Origin: an uncultured Sulfurimonas sp.
Lineage (GTDB): Bacteria; Campylobacterota; Campylobacteria; Campylobacterales; Sulfurimonadaceae
Assembly (NCBI RefSeq): GCF_963662755.1
Contig: NZ_OY759725.1
Location: forward strand, 1,501,781 to 1,565,780
DNA: 64,000 nt
Direction: 5' to 3'
A model generated the notes under the pieces. That model was not told where the DNA came from, did not search any database, and saw nothing but the letters and a program-made list of their open reading frames with translations. Made by a program: the position numbers and the translations under genes. This document shows positions 26,090 to 35,879 of this stretch, in pieces (the first letter of the stretch is position 1; every line of letters starts with the position of its first letter).

Positions 26090-26482
26090 ATGGCAAAAAG
26101 AAAAGCTGTTAGAAAAAAAGTAGTAAAAAAGAATATTGCACGTGGTATATGTCACATTTCTGCATCATTCAATAATACACTTGTAACTATTACTGATGAA
26201 ATGGGTAATATGATTGCATGGAGTTCTGCTGGTAGCCTTGGTTTTAAAGGTTCTAAAAAATCTACTCCATTTGCAGCTCAAGCAGCTGTTGAAGATGCAG
26301 TAGCAAAAGCACAAGTTCATGGTATTAAAGATCTTGGTATTAAAGTACAGGGTCCAGGTTCAGGTCGTGAAACAGCAACTAAAGCTGTTGGTGCTATCGA
26401 AGGCATTCGTGTTACATTTATGAAAGATGTTACACCATTACCACACAACGGTTGTCGCGCGCCTAAGCGTCGTAGAGTTTAA
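26090..26482 (+). CDS. rpsK: 30S ribosomal protein S11
   Basis: S11 is on the 30S platform near the mRNA exit. The 130-residue product has [26 protein letters not shown] and the C-terminal [18 protein letters not shown] (family-typical). Confidence 0.98.
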   Translation: MAKRKAVRKKVVKKNIARGICHISASFNNTLVTITDEMGNMIAWSSAGSLGFKGSKKSTPFAAQAAVEDAVAKAQVHGIKDLGIKVQGPGSGRETATKAVGAIEGIRVTFMKDVTPLPHNGCRAPKRRRV

Positions 26483-26493
26483 GGAGATTACTG

Positions 26494-27120
26494 ATGGCAA
26501 GATATAGAGGTCCAGTAGAAAAAATCGAAAGAAGATTCGGAGTAAGCCTTAACTTAAAAGGTGAGCGTCGTTTAGCGGGTAAATCTGCATTAGAAAAAAG
26601 ACCTTATGGTCCTGGTCAACATGGTCAGCGTCGTAAGAAAGTTTCTGAGTATGGTTTACAACTAAACGAAAAACAAAAAGCTAAATTTATGTATGGTGTT
26701 TCTGAAAAACAATTCCGCGCACTATTCGTTGAAGCTAAACGTCGTGATGGTAATACAGGTACAAACCTTGTTACTCTAATCGAAAGCAGACTTGATAACG
26801 TAGTTTATAGAATGGGCTTTGCATCTACTCGTAGATTTGCTCGTCAACTAGTTACTCATGGTCACCTACTTGTAGATGGCAAAAAACTAGATATTCCTTC
26901 TTACCGTGTTAAGCCTGGTCAGAAAGTTGAAGTTCGTGAATCAAGCAAGAAAAATGTTCAAGTTGTTCGTGCAATGGAATTAACAAATCAAACTGGTTTA
27001 GCTCCATGGGTAGATATCGATGCTGATAAAGTGTTTGGTATTTTTACTCGTTTACCTGAGCGTGAAGAAGTTGTAATCCCTGTTGAAGAGCGTTTAATCG
27101 TTGAGCTTTACTCGAAATAA
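26494..27120 (+). CDS. rpsD: 30S ribosomal protein S4
   Basis: S4 nucleates 30S assembly and in E. coli represses this operon. The 208-residue product begins [20 protein letters not shown] and has the S4 RNA-binding domain ([20 protein letters not shown]). No N-terminal zinc cysteines are present, so it is the C-minus form. Confidence 0.98.
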   Translation: MARYRGPVEKIERRFGVSLNLKGERRLAGKSALEKRPYGPGQHGQRRKKVSEYGLQLNEKQKAKFMYGVSEKQFRALFVEAKRRDGNTGTNLVTLIESRLDNVVYRMGFASTRRFARQLVTHGHLLVDGKKLDIPSYRVKPGQKVEVRESSKKNVQVVRAMELTNQTGLAPWVDIDADKVFGIFTRLPEREEVVIPVEERLIVELYSK

Positions 27121-27145
27121 TAGTTAATTAAAAGGCGTAAGAGAT

Positions 27146-28144
27146 ATGAAAAAAATTAAAACTACTCCACTTGCTCCTCAAGAATTTGAGGTAGAACAGA
27201 TTAGTGAGAATGAAGCAAACATTATGGCATATCCATTTGAAACTGGATATGCTATCTCTTTGGCTCATCCACTTCGCCGTTTTTTATTAAGTAGTTCAGT
27301 TGGTTATGCTCCAATTGCTATTAAAATCGAAGGTGCTAAGCACGAGTTTGACTCAGTGCGTGGTATGCTTGAAGATATTTCAGATTTTATACTAAATCTT
27401 AAAGAGATTCGCTTTAAACTTAAAGATGAAGCTAATGAAGCACAAATTAACTATAGTTTTGCAGGGCCTTGTACTATAAAAGGTTCAGACCTTAGCAATG
27501 ATGAAGTTGAAGTTGTAACTCCAGATGCTCCACTTGCAACTCTTAATGAGGACTCTAACTTAAACTTTGTGATAAAAATTGCACAAGGTATTGGTTATGT
27601 TCCAAGTGAAGATACTCACGATGAATTAGAAGACGGATATATTGCATTAGATGCATATTTTACTCCTGTTCGTAGTGCAACTTACAAAATTGAGAATGTT
27701 CTTGTAGAAGACAATCCTAACTTTGAGAGAGTGATTTTAAATATTAGAACTGATGGTCAAATTTCTCCATTAGATGCATTTAAAAACTCTTTAGAAGTTA
27801 TGTATGCTCAGTTAGCTGTATTTAATTCAGAGATTAGTATAAAAGCTTCAACAACTATCGAACGTGTTGAAGAAAATCCAGATCTTAAAAAACTAGTAAC
27901 TCATATTGATAGTTTAGGTCTAAGTGCAAGAAGTTTTAATTGTCTTGATCGCTCAAGTATTAAACTAATAGGTGAAATAGCATTGATGAGTCATAATGAC
28001 CTTAAAAATGTGAAAAACTTAGGTAAAAAGTCATATGATGAAATCGTAGATAAATTGCAAGAGTTTGGTTTTGCAGTTGGCGCTGACCTTGCAGATGATG
28101 TAGTTAGTGCATTAAAAAAGAAAATTGAAGCCGTTCAAGGCTAA
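27146..28144 (+). CDS. rpoA: RNA polymerase alpha subunit
   Basis: The 332-residue protein has the N-terminal assembly domain ([19 protein letters not shown]) and the C-terminal domain with tandem helix-hairpin-helix elements ([16 protein letters not shown] and [15 protein letters not shown]). It sits between rpsD and rplQ as usual, so rpoA and 30S/50S genes share a transcript. Confidence 0.98.
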   Translation: MKKIKTTPLAPQEFEVEQISENEANIMAYPFETGYAISLAHPLRRFLLSSSVGYAPIAIKIEGAKHEFDSVRGMLEDISDFILNLKEIRFKLKDEANEAQINYSFAGPCTIKGSDLSNDEVEVVTPDAPLATLNEDSNLNFVIKIAQGIGYVPSEDTHDELEDGYIALDAYFTPVRSATYKIENVLVEDNPNFERVILNIRTDGQISPLDAFKNSLEVMYAQLAVFNSEISIKASTTIERVEENPDLKKLVTHIDSLGLSARSFNCLDRSSIKLIGEIALMSHNDLKNVKNLGKKSYDEIVDKLQEFGFAVGADLADDVVSALKKKIEAVQG

Positions 28145-28159
28145 TAAGAGGAATAACAC

Positions 28160-28510
28160 ATGAGACATCGTCATGGATACCGTAAACTAGGTCGTACAAG
28201 CTCACACCGTGCTGCTTTACTTAAGAACCTTAGTATTTCGTTAATTGAACATGGTAAAATTGAAACTACTGCTATTAAAGCTAAAGAGTTACGTTCATAC
28301 GTTGAAAAACTTATCACAGTTGCTGGTAAAAACGACTCTAATGCTCACAAAGCAGTATTTGCGGCGCTTCAAAGTAAAGAAGCAACAAAAACTTTAGTAA
28401 ATGAAATAGCTCCTAAGTACGTTGATCGTGCTGGTGGATATACAAGAATTACTAGAACAAGAATTCGTCGTGGTGATGCTACAACTATGGCCTTCATCGA
28501 GTTGGTATAA
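28160..28510 (+). CDS. rplQ: 50S ribosomal protein L17
   Basis: L17 is near the tunnel exit. The 116-residue protein begins [17 protein letters not shown] and carries the family's [15 protein letters not shown] segment. Last gene of the alpha operon. Confidence 0.98.
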   Translation: MRHRHGYRKLGRTSSHRAALLKNLSISLIEHGKIETTAIKAKELRSYVEKLITVAGKNDSNAHKAVFAALQSKEATKTLVNEIAPKYVDRAGGYTRITRTRIRRGDATTMAFIELV

Positions 28511-28511
28511 C

Positions 28512-28593
28512 GGATAAGGAACTAAGTCTCTTATCCTACGCTAACGCTGAGTTTAACTCGGCGTTAAGCCCACGCGCAGTAACCGCGCTTTTT
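28512..28593 (+). terminator. Triple hairpin terminator after rplQ
   Basis: Three stems follow the stop: 28512-28536 (7 bp), 28542-28566 (10 bp, one G-U, loop tttaa), and 28574-28588 (4 bp GC stem) followed by five Ts. The last is a plausible Rho-independent end of the alpha operon. Confidence 0.7.
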
Positions 28594-28640
28594 CTAAAAC
28601 CCTTCCCAATTCTAAAATACTTTAAATATTAGGACTATAC

Positions 28641-29858
28641 ATGAGTAATTTCGCATTTGGAACTTATAGAATAAGTGATTATAATCCACAGCATATAGAA
28701 GCATTAAAAGAAGCTATAGAATCTGGTATATCAATGATAGATACATCGTCTAATTATATGGATGGTGGTGCTGAACGTGCTATAGCTTTAGCTTTTAGAG
28801 AATTCGATGAAGATACAAAATCAAATGTAGAGATTATTAGTAAAGTTGGTTATATCCAAGGTTCTAATTTGGATAGACATAAAGATAGAGCATTTGAAGA
28901 GGTAGTTGAATTTTCAAATGATTGTTATCATTCAATATCAAAATCTTTTATTTATGACCAGCTTACAGAATCTCTAAAACGTCTTGAGATGCAAAGAGTT
29001 GATTGTTATCTGCTTCATAATCCTGAGTATTATCTTCTAGATGCAATTAACAAAAACATTGATAAAGATGAGAGACTTGATGAGATGTACTCAAGAATTT
29101 ATAGAGCATTTGTAGCACTTGAAGAAGAAGTTAAAAATGGCAGAATACTCTCTTATGGTATAAGCTCAAATAGCTTTTCAAAAGATCATAATAGTGATGA
29201 ATTTTTACCTTATGAAGATTTGATTACTATTGCAGATAAAGCATCTGAGGAGGTTGGCAATGAACATCATAATTTTACAACGGTGCAACTTCCTATAAAT
29301 ATACTCGAGAGAGAAGGTTTAAAATGTGCATCTTGGGCAAAAGAGAATGGACTTAGAGTTTTAGCAAATAGACCTTTAAATGCTCAACATGATAAATTGA
29401 TGTATAGACTTGCAGATTATGATGAGCCTAGAGAGTATTATCATCACTTAAATGAGCTTCTTGAAGTTTGTGATAATGAGATACTACGTCCTTTGTATAA
29501 TCTTTTAGAAGAGTTGGATGCTTCAAAACATAAATTTGGTTGGATTGGAGATTATGATGCATTTTTTTATGCACAAATTATTCCTCATATGAGAACTTCT
29601 TTAGATGTTATTGAAGAAAAAAACAGAGAGATTATGCTTAATTTTATAGATTTGTTTTTTATAGAATATAGAAAAATGGTTTTACATGAGTGTTCTAAAA
29701 ATACAAAAACTCAATTAAAAGAATTTTTTAAAGAGTGTAATTCTACAATGCAAGAGTGCTCATTAAGGTTTTTAATGGAAGATAAAAGTATTGATTATAT
29801 ACTTGTAGGAATGAGAAAACCAAGTTATGTTCATGAAGTTTTATCTTTAAAAGCCTAA
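28641..29858 (+). CDS. Aldo/keto reductase-like protein with long helical insert
   Basis: The 405-residue product has the aldo/keto reductase barrel: the tetrad is visible as Asp and Tyr in MIDTSSNYMDGG, Lys in IISKVGY and His in DCYLLHNPE, and GRILSYGISSNSF follows. The family is usually about 320 residues; here an Asp/Glu/Tyr-rich helical stretch (about 255-360) is inserted before the last barrel elements (DYILVGMRKPSYV). Substrate unknown. It has AGGAC as ribosome site and follows the alpha-operon terminator. Confidence 0.85.
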   Translation: MSNFAFGTYRISDYNPQHIEALKEAIESGISMIDTSSNYMDGGAERAIALAFREFDEDTKSNVEIISKVGYIQGSNLDRHKDRAFEEVVEFSNDCYHSISKSFIYDQLTESLKRLEMQRVDCYLLHNPEYYLLDAINKNIDKDERLDEMYSRIYRAFVALEEEVKNGRILSYGISSNSFSKDHNSDEFLPYEDLITIADKASEEVGNEHHNFTTVQLPINILEREGLKCASWAKENGLRVLANRPLNAQHDKLMYRLADYDEPREYYHHLNELLEVCDNEILRPLYNLLEELDASKHKFGWIGDYDAFFYAQIIPHMRTSLDVIEEKNREIMLNFIDLFFIEYRKMVLHECSKNTKTQLKEFFKECNSTMQECSLRFLMEDKSIDYILVGMRKPSYVHEVLSLKA

Positions 29859-29942
29859 AAGTGCTAAGGTAGTTTATTTTTTTATGACTTGTTAAGCGAT
29901 AATGTCATATTTTATGGTAAATAGAATATTAAAGGAAAATAT

Positions 29943-30218
29943 ATGATTCCGTTCACTGATGAAGAATTAATGAACCCTGTACAAGTAGCCATAGATAAAA
30001 TTCGTCCTTCACTAGCCTTAGATGGTGGGGATATAGATTTTATAACTGTAAAAAATGGAAATGTATATGTTCAGTTGAAGGGTGCGTGTATAGGATGTGC
30101 AAGTAGTGGAAGTACTCTAAAATACGGAGTTGAGAGACAGCTTAGAATGGATATTCATCCAGAATTAACAGTTATAAATGTACCAGTTGGTATGGAAAAT
30201 GATATAGATAATCTTTAA
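29943..30218 (+). CDS. NifU-like Fe-S scaffold domain protein
   Basis: The 91-residue protein is a NifU C-terminal-type domain: RPSLALDGGDIDFI and the cluster-binding CxxC in GACIGCASS. Such proteins carry or deliver Fe-S clusters. AAAGGA precedes the start. The next gene begins 14 bases later. Confidence 0.92.
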   Translation: MIPFTDEELMNPVQVAIDKIRPSLALDGGDIDFITVKNGNVYVQLKGACIGCASSGSTLKYGVERQLRMDIHPELTVINVPVGMENDIDNL

Positions 30219-30232
30219 AATAAGTAGAGAAA

Positions 30233-30826
30233 ATGAACGGCATCAGTAAACATAAAACATTATCACAAGCTAAAGAGTACTTTAGCAAATCAGACTATAA
30301 AAATGCATTAGAGAAATTTGCGATTGTCTTACAAGACTTTCCTAACTCAAAAGAGGCATATAATGGTGTGATTTTATCTGAAATGGCTCTTAGTGGAGAG
30401 GGTGGTGCTGAAGCTCTTTTTGATTATTATGAAATATTAAAAGATGAAGATAAAGAGTCCGCAGATAGCATTATAAGTGATATTTTACAAACTATGGATG
30501 GTACAATAGAAAAATTAAGTGAAGTTTTTGCTGAACCTATTCGCAATAGATTGGAATATGAAGATGGAATACTTTATCATGATTTTAAAGCTATTTTAGA
30601 TAAAGGTGCTGGATTTAAAGAGACTTTTGAAAATATCATGTTTTCAACGCGTGTAATTATCACTCAAAAAGAAGATTTCATAGATTTTTTGGAAAATCTT
30701 ATAGAAAATGATTTTACAGATATGGCACTTTCTTACTTAGAAAATGCACTTAGTGTATTTCCTAGCGATAAACTACTAAGAAAATTACTTAAAAAGTTAG
30801 CAGAGAGTAAAAAAAGTGAAGATTGA
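30233..30826 (+). CDS. TPR-like protein upstream of murE
   Basis: A 197-residue cytoplasmic protein whose N-terminal 60 residues form a TPR-like helix pair (AKEYFSKSDYKNALEKFAIV and YNGVILSEMAL). The rest is helical and acidic, ending AESKKSED. It overlaps murE by 11 bases. Function unknown. Confidence 0.75.
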   Translation: MNGISKHKTLSQAKEYFSKSDYKNALEKFAIVLQDFPNSKEAYNGVILSEMALSGEGGAEALFDYYEILKDEDKESADSIISDILQTMDGTIEKLSEVFAEPIRNRLEYEDGILYHDFKAILDKGAGFKETFENIMFSTRVIITQKEDFIDFLENLIENDFTDMALSYLENALSVFPSDKLLRKLLKKLAESKKSED

Positions 30827-32108
30827 ATTACCAAATCAAAAATATAAATATATTAGTGAAAACTCATCAGAATGTGGAGAAGATACAGCTTTTGTATTGA
30901 GTGCTCAAAATAAAAAATATCTCCAAGATGCTAAGGAGAAAGGTGCTCATTCAATTATTAATATAAAAGAAGTAGCTTCACTTTTTGGTATAGATAAGAT
31001 AAAAATAGTAGGTATCACAGGAACAAACGGTAAAACTACAACTGCAAGTGCTATCTACTCTTTTTTACTTGATCTAGGTCACAAAACTGCTATGCAGGGT
31101 ACTCGTGGCTTTTTTATGAATGATGAAGTTATTGAAGGTAAATCTCTTACAACACCGAGTGTTTTAAATACTTACAAACATATCTATCAAGCTGTGGAAG
31201 CTGGATGCGAGTTTTTCATTATGGAAGTAAGCTCTCATGCTATAGTCCAAGAACGTATAGAAGGTTTGAATTTTGAGCTTAAAATACTTACAAATATAAC
31301 TCAAGATCATTTAGATTATCATAAAACTTTAGGTGAATATATATCTGTAAAAAATAGTTTTTTCCAAGATGAGAGTAAAAAACTTATCAATAAAGATGAA
31401 CCAAAGGCCGCTTTTAATATAAAAAATACTTTTACATACGGTATAGAAAACAGTGCTTCGTATAGATTAATCGCTTATTCACTAAACAATGCATCTAGTG
31501 GAATTATTCAACATTTTCAAGAAGTAGTTCCATTTACTTCATCTCTTCATGGTTTTTTCAATCTTTATAATCTTATGGCAGCAATTGGTGCTGTTGATTT
31601 GTTAGTAGAAGAAAAATTGGAAAAAATAGTAGAAGTAGTTGATAATTTTGCTGGTGTAAGTGGAAGAATGGAGCAGGTTAGCTCTCTTCCAAATGTTATA
31701 GTTGATTTTGCTCATACTCCAGATGGAATGCAACAAGTTTTAAATGCTTTAAAAGAGAAAGAACTTTTGGTTGTTTTTGGTGCAGGTGGAGATAGAGATA
31801 AGCAAAAAAGACCTTTAATGGGAAGAGTAGCAGCTAGTCTTGCAAAAAAAGTTTACATTACAAGTGACAACCCAAGAAGCGAAGACCCACAATCTATTGT
31901 TGATGATATTTTAGAGGGTATTCAAGACAAAAGTATTGTCAGCGTCGAATTAAACAGAAGAAAAGCTATAGAGATGGCGTTAGATGATCAAGAAGAAGAT
32001 GATGTTGTTGTAATTTTAGGAAAAGGTGATGAGGCTTTTCAAATTATCTACGATAAAAAACTCCCATTTGATGATAGAGAAGTTGTTCGTGAACTTCTAA
32101 ATATTTAG
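30816..32108 (+). CDS. murE: UDP-MurNAc-tripeptide synthetase (meso-DAP-adding)
   Basis: MurE adds meso-diaminopimelate to UDP-MurNAc-L-Ala-D-Glu. The 430-residue protein has the ATP loop GITGTNGKTTT, the Mur ligase EVSSHA motif, and SDNPRSEDP, the DNPR sequence that marks DAP rather than lysine specificity. It begins with GTG inside the previous gene. Slightly short compared with about 490 in enterics, because the N-terminal domain is reduced. Confidence 0.95.
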   Translation: MKIELPNQKYKYISENSSECGEDTAFVLSAQNKKYLQDAKEKGAHSIINIKEVASLFGIDKIKIVGITGTNGKTTTASAIYSFLLDLGHKTAMQGTRGFFMNDEVIEGKSLTTPSVLNTYKHIYQAVEAGCEFFIMEVSSHAIVQERIEGLNFELKILTNITQDHLDYHKTLGEYISVKNSFFQDESKKLINKDEPKAAFNIKNTFTYGIENSASYRLIAYSLNNASSGIIQHFQEVVPFTSSLHGFFNLYNLMAAIGAVDLLVEEKLEKIVEVVDNFAGVSGRMEQVSSLPNVIVDFAHTPDGMQQVLNALKEKELLVVFGAGGDRDKQKRPLMGRVAASLAKKVYITSDNPRSEDPQSIVDDILEGIQDKSIVSVELNRRKAIEMALDDQEEDDVVVILGKGDEAFQIIYDKKLPFDDREVVRELLNI

Positions 32109-32111
32109 TAA

Positions 32112-32870
32112 CTAATTTAAGTAGTCACTAAATATTGCATTTACTCCCATATTAAAAAGCTGTTGACGTCTTTTTTTGTCGTTAACAGTGTATATATTTA
32201 CAAAAAAACCTGCATCTCTTAACTCTTTAATAGTTTCTTCATCAACAAGAATGTCATTAAAATGATAAGCATCTACTTTTAGTGATCTTAAATAATCTAT
32301 GAGATTGTCTGGATGCTTCTCTTGAACTAAAGCTGCTGTTGGGATTTCGCTTATCAACTCTTTAAAAAGTTTTAAATATTGGTGTCTAAATGAAGAGATT
32401 AAAACCAAATCTTGCGTTAGTGAGTCTGTTATTTCATGTAGTATGGTAGATACAACTATATCATCATCAAAATAGTTATAAATATCTTTTATCTCTATAT
32501 TTAAAAAAATATTATTATCTTTTGCAAACTCTAATGCATCTAGTAGTGTAAGTAGTGGTTGATATTTTTTTCCATCACAATAAAACCAACTTCCATAATC
32601 TAGTTTTTTTAATTCATCATAACTAAAGTCAGATACTTTATAAGATGCTCTATTTTTATATACTTCTTGAACATTTGTGGTACGCTCTAGTGTTTCATCG
32701 TGAAAAATTATAGCTACATTATCTTGAGTTAACTGTACATCTATCTCTATAAAATCACAATGATTAAGACTTTGCTTTAGTGCAATTAGAGTATTTTCAG
32801 GATATAAAGCACTTGAACCTCTATGCGCACCTATTAAGCAAGGTCGTTTAAAAAGTTCAAGAAAACTCAC
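32112..32870 (-). CDS. Glycerophosphodiester phosphodiesterase
   Basis: The 252-residue protein shows the GDPD fold: HRGSSALYPENTLIA (catalytic His and Glu), EIDVQLTQDNVAIIFHDETL (metal and second His), and EIKD. No signal peptide, so it should act in the cytosol, releasing glycerol 3-phosphate from glycerophosphodiesters. It overlaps the acyltransferase gene in a four-base overlap and is convergent with murE, three bases away. Confidence 0.93.
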   Translation of the reverse strand: MSFLELFKRPCLIGAHRGSSALYPENTLIALKQSLNHCDFIEIDVQLTQDNVAIIFHDETLERTTNVQEVYKNRASYKVSDFSYDELKKLDYGSWFYCDGKKYQPLLTLLDALEFAKDNNIFLNIEIKDIYNYFDDDIVVSTILHEITDSLTQDLVLISSFRHQYLKLFKELISEIPTAALVQEKHPDNLIDYLRSLKVDAYHFNDILVDEETIKELRDAGFFVNIYTVNDKKRRQQLFNMGVNAIFSDYLN

Positions 32871-34096
32871 ATAGAATCCTCAATGGTTTTTTTTACAAAA
32901 TTTGTAAGTTCATCATAGCTCATATTCTCAGGAAATACTGGTTTTAAATATCTAATTTTTATTTTTTTTGGTCTTGGAAATATTTTTCCACTAGGGAGTG
33001 CTTCAAAGCTTCCATCAATGATTACTGGAACAATTGCAACATTATGAGTTTTACTTAGCATCGCAAAAAATGGTCTAAATTCAAGAAGTTTTCTGTCTCT
33101 GGTTCTTGCTCCCTCAGGAAATATAACAAGGTTCCTTTTTTCTTTTAATGGAAGTGAAGCATGTTGCATTGTCTCTTTTAGATTTATGTTTGCATCTATT
33201 AAGATTGATTGACCGTAAGTAGCAATTGGGTAGAGTAGCTTTGTTCCAAATACCTGTTTAAAAGCAAGAAAGAAAGTGTTTTTTAAGACGCTAAAAGGAA
33301 GTGTCGCTTCAATAAGAAAACCATCAAGCATACTTTGATGAGTTGGTGCGATGATGCAAGAAGTGCTTGGAATATTTTCAACTCCTTTTACTTCTAGTCT
33401 AAAAAAAAGTTTGAAAAATGGTAAAAGTAGTATTTTATAAGTGAACATTATAAGTGGAGAAAAGATTAATTTTCCTTCATTTTTTTGCTCATTTAAAATA
33501 TCTTCCCAATCCACTTTAGTCGGAGATATATACTCTTTATGCTCTTTGACGTATTCATAAAGCTCTTGCATAATCATCACTTTTGAGAAGATTTTTTCAT
33601 CTATTTTAACTCCAAAACTATGCTCAATAAAGACAAATAACTCAACATAATCAAGTGAATCTAGTTTAAGATCTAGTTCTAGATGCGAAGATGGTAAGAT
33701 AGTCTCTTTGGAGATGCTAGCTAGTTGTGATTTTATAGCTTGATAAAGCTTGTCACTAGGTTCATCTATAGAACTATTTTGGTGTTTTTGAGTATTTTTG
33801 TTTTGAATGATTTTTGTAATTGCATCTATATCAAACTCATTTGTAGAAGTTTTAGGAAGTGGTTCTTTGTAAATCATATAGCCACAAATTTTATTCTCTT
33901 GTGTGGCTTCAAGGTTGTAGAGTTCAACCCCATACCAACGTATTTCGCTCTCTATATTTATGATATTTGATGTTTTAAGAGTTTGAAAATTAGGATAGAT
34001 TAGGGCAAAAGGAGATGCATCTTTGATTGTTATAACTATTTCTTTAACAAATGGGCAGAGTTCTAAAACTCTCTTTTGTATTTCTTGCAAATCCAT
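32867..34096 (-). CDS. Acyl-ligase remnant / ACP / PlsC-type acyltransferase fusion
   Basis: The 409-residue protein has three parts. Residues 1-90 resemble the C-terminal subdomain of an acyl-AMP ligase (FALIYPNF, then KEPLPKTSTNEFD) with the usual Gly-Lys after LPKT replaced by Asn-Glu, so it cannot be catalytic. Residues about 112-190 are an acyl-carrier domain with Ser147 in LDSLDY as phosphopantetheine site. Residues about 235-405 are a PlsC acyltransferase with H253-x4-D258 (HQSMLD) and FPEG (326-329). It probably transfers acyl chains to a lysolipid, with the chain held on its own carrier. Confidence 0.87.
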   Translation of the reverse strand: MDLQEIQKRVLELCPFVKEIVITIKDASPFALIYPNFQTLKTSNIINIESEIRWYGVELYNLEATQENKICGYMIYKEPLPKTSTNEFDIDAITKIIQNKNTQKHQNSSIDEPSDKLYQAIKSQLASISKETILPSSHLELDLKLDSLDYVELFVFIEHSFGVKIDEKIFSKVMIMQELYEYVKEHKEYISPTKVDWEDILNEQKNEGKLIFSPLIMFTYKILLLPFFKLFFRLEVKGVENIPSTSCIIAPTHQSMLDGFLIEATLPFSVLKNTFFLAFKQVFGTKLLYPIATYGQSILIDANINLKETMQHASLPLKEKRNLVIFPEGARTRDRKLLEFRPFFAMLSKTHNVAIVPVIIDGSFEALPSGKIFPRPKKIKIRYLKPVFPENMSYDELTNFVKKTIEDSM

Positions 34097-34108
34097 TTTG
34101 CCTCTTTT

Positions 34109-34663
34109 TTAAAACCTTACATTGATACCAACATAAGCACCGTTCATATTTGAATCTATCTCTTTTAGTTTTGCACCAGTAGAATCTGTTAGTTTTTCAT
34201 AAGATACATATTTATAATCATATCCTATTTCAACATCAAAATGCTCATTAATTGGGATGAAAAAACCTAATCCAAGATTAAAAGAACCATAGTGTAGAGA
34301 GCTTTGTGAAGCATGGTTTATATCAAAGTATCCAGCACCAAATCCTGTTTTAAAGTAAGGATTTATCATAATATCAAAATTAAAAGCTTTAATAAGTTCA
34401 ACATTCATACCAAACTTATCTCCATCACCGCCTGAAGTAGAAAAAATATTTGTATCATTTTTAAGAACATCAAGAGAAAACTCTACTGCATAAGCTTCTC
34501 TATCTCCATATCCAATTTTTATTCTCGCCATTTCGGCAGAAGCTGTTGTGTCTAAAGAGCCAGAAAATGATTCGTGTATATATCCACCACCAAGACCCAT
34601 ATAGATTTTCGCATCTGAGTATAGAGATGTTATAAGTAAAGAAAATAGTAAAATTTTTTTCAA
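34109..34663 (-). CDS. Small outer-membrane beta-barrel protein
   Basis: The 184-residue protein has a signal peptide (about 1-17), alternating-residue strands, and a C-terminal YVGINVRF ending in Phe: the build of an eight-stranded barrel of the OmpA/OmpW-like group. It is the first gene of a leftward run with the acyltransferase fusion and GDPD. Confidence 0.8.
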   Translation of the reverse strand: MKKILLFSLLITSLYSDAKIYMGLGGGYIHESFSGSLDTTASAEMARIKIGYGDREAYAVEFSLDVLKNDTNIFSTSGGDGDKFGMNVELIKAFNFDIMINPYFKTGFGAGYFDINHASQSSLHYGSFNLGLGFFIPINEHFDVEIGYDYKYVSYEKLTDSTGAKLKEIDSNMNGAYVGINVRF

Positions 34664-34780
34664 GTTATCAACCTTTTTATTTTATGATGAAAGAAGATGC
34701 AATTATAACCAAAAAGTTACTATGAAGCTTAAAAAAACAAACTTGTTTTAGGCTATGACAATTTAAGGGTATATTTTTGT

Positions 34781-34786
34781 TATAAT
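34781..34786 (+). promoter_or_regulatory. -10 element of the ferredoxin-panD-ybaB operon
   Basis: TATAAT lies 27 bases before ATG 34814, with AAGGAT as ribosome site between. Confidence 0.5.
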
Positions 34787-34813
34787 TTCGATAAAAATTT
34801 AAGGATAAAATTT

Positions 34814-35188
34814 ATGGGAATCCCTCAACCAGCATTTTACATATTTAAATGTGAACAATCAGCTCCTCCAGGTATGCCAAAACCATCATGTGTGACTCCA
34901 GAGACTCAAGATCTTTTTCAATATCTTGCACAAAGATTAATGCAAGAGGGGATTATGGGAACTGTTCAACCAATCCGTACTTCTTGTATGAATCGTTGTA
35001 CATCAGGTCCAGTTATGTTAGTAGAACCAGGACACACAATGTACGCAAGACTTAATAAAGAAAAAATAGACAGAATCATTACAGAACACATTATTGGTGG
35101 AAAAGTAGTGGAAGAATTTGTTATAGAAAAAGAACAATGGGATGATCCAATAAGCCCAGCTGATATGAAAAAACAGATGGGAATGTAG
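34814..35188 (+). CDS. Thioredoxin-like [2Fe-2S] ferredoxin
   Basis: The 124-residue protein has the cysteine pattern of thioredoxin-like [2Fe-2S] ferredoxins: [16 protein letters not shown], then TSCMNRC. Electron-transfer role inferred from family. It heads a rightward group followed by panD eight bases later. Confidence 0.85.
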   Translation: MGIPQPAFYIFKCEQSAPPGMPKPSCVTPETQDLFQYLAQRLMQEGIMGTVQPIRTSCMNRCTSGPVMLVEPGHTMYARLNKEKIDRIITEHIIGGKVVEEFVIEKEQWDDPISPADMKKQMGM

Positions 35189-35196
35189 GAAGATTT

Positions 35197-35562
35197 ATGA
35201 CTATAGATATGTTGTACAGCAAGATTCACCGTGCTACTGTTACAGATGCTAACTTAAACTATGTTGGCTCTATTACTATAGATGAGGAGCTTTTAGAGGC
35301 TTCAAAGATGAGAGTTGGACAAAAAGTTGAGATATTAAATGTCAACAATGGTGAGCGATTTTCTACTTATATTATCTTAGGTGAGAGAGGCAAACGTGAC
35401 ATTTGTTTAAATGGTGCAGCTGCTAGAAAAGTTCACAAAGGCGATAAAGTTATCATAGTTGCTTATGCTACTTATGATGAAAAAGACTTAGAAACATATA
35501 AACCAAAAGTTGTTATATTGGATGATAACAATGATATTGATTATATAGCGGATAGTATCTAA
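35197..35562 (+). CDS. panD: Aspartate 1-decarboxylase
   Basis: PanD makes beta-alanine for pantothenate and CoA. The 121-residue proenzyme has the self-cleavage site G24-S25 (NYVGSITID), which forms the pyruvoyl cofactor, and the [13 protein letters not shown] start. Its stop overlaps the ybaB ATG by one base. Confidence 0.96.
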   Translation: MTIDMLYSKIHRATVTDANLNYVGSITIDEELLEASKMRVGQKVEILNVNNGERFSTYIILGERGKRDICLNGAAARKVHKGDKVIIVAYATYDEKDLETYKPKVVILDDNNDIDYIADSI

Positions 35563-35879
35563 TGTTTTCAAATATGGGTGATATGAGCAAGATGCTAGAG
35601 GGAATGCAAGAAAATGCAGCAAAACTTCAAGCTGAGTTAGAATTTAAAACTTTTAGCGTTAAAAGTGGCGGCGGAATGGTAGAGTTAAGTCTAAATGGTA
35701 AAGGTGAAGTTATTGATTTAACGATTGATGACTCGCTTATGGATGACAAAGACTCATTGCAAATACTTTTAATAGGTGCTATAAATGATGCAAATAAAAT
35801 GGTTCAACAAAACCAACAAAATAGCGCTATGGGAATGTTAGGTTCAATGGGCGGTATGAACCCTTTTGGATCAAAATAA
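35562..35879 (+). CDS. ybaB: YbaB/EbfC nucleoid-associated protein
   Basis: The 105-residue protein has the family strand VKSGGGMVELSLNGKGEV and a Met/Gln-rich C-terminus. YbaB proteins are dimeric DNA-binding proteins. It is between panD and the PDZ gene with no spacing. Confidence 0.92.
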   Translation: MFSNMGDMSKMLEGMQENAAKLQAELEFKTFSVKSGGGMVELSLNGKGEVIDLTIDDSLMDDKDSLQILLIGAINDANKMVQQNQQNSAMGMLGSMGGMNPFGSK

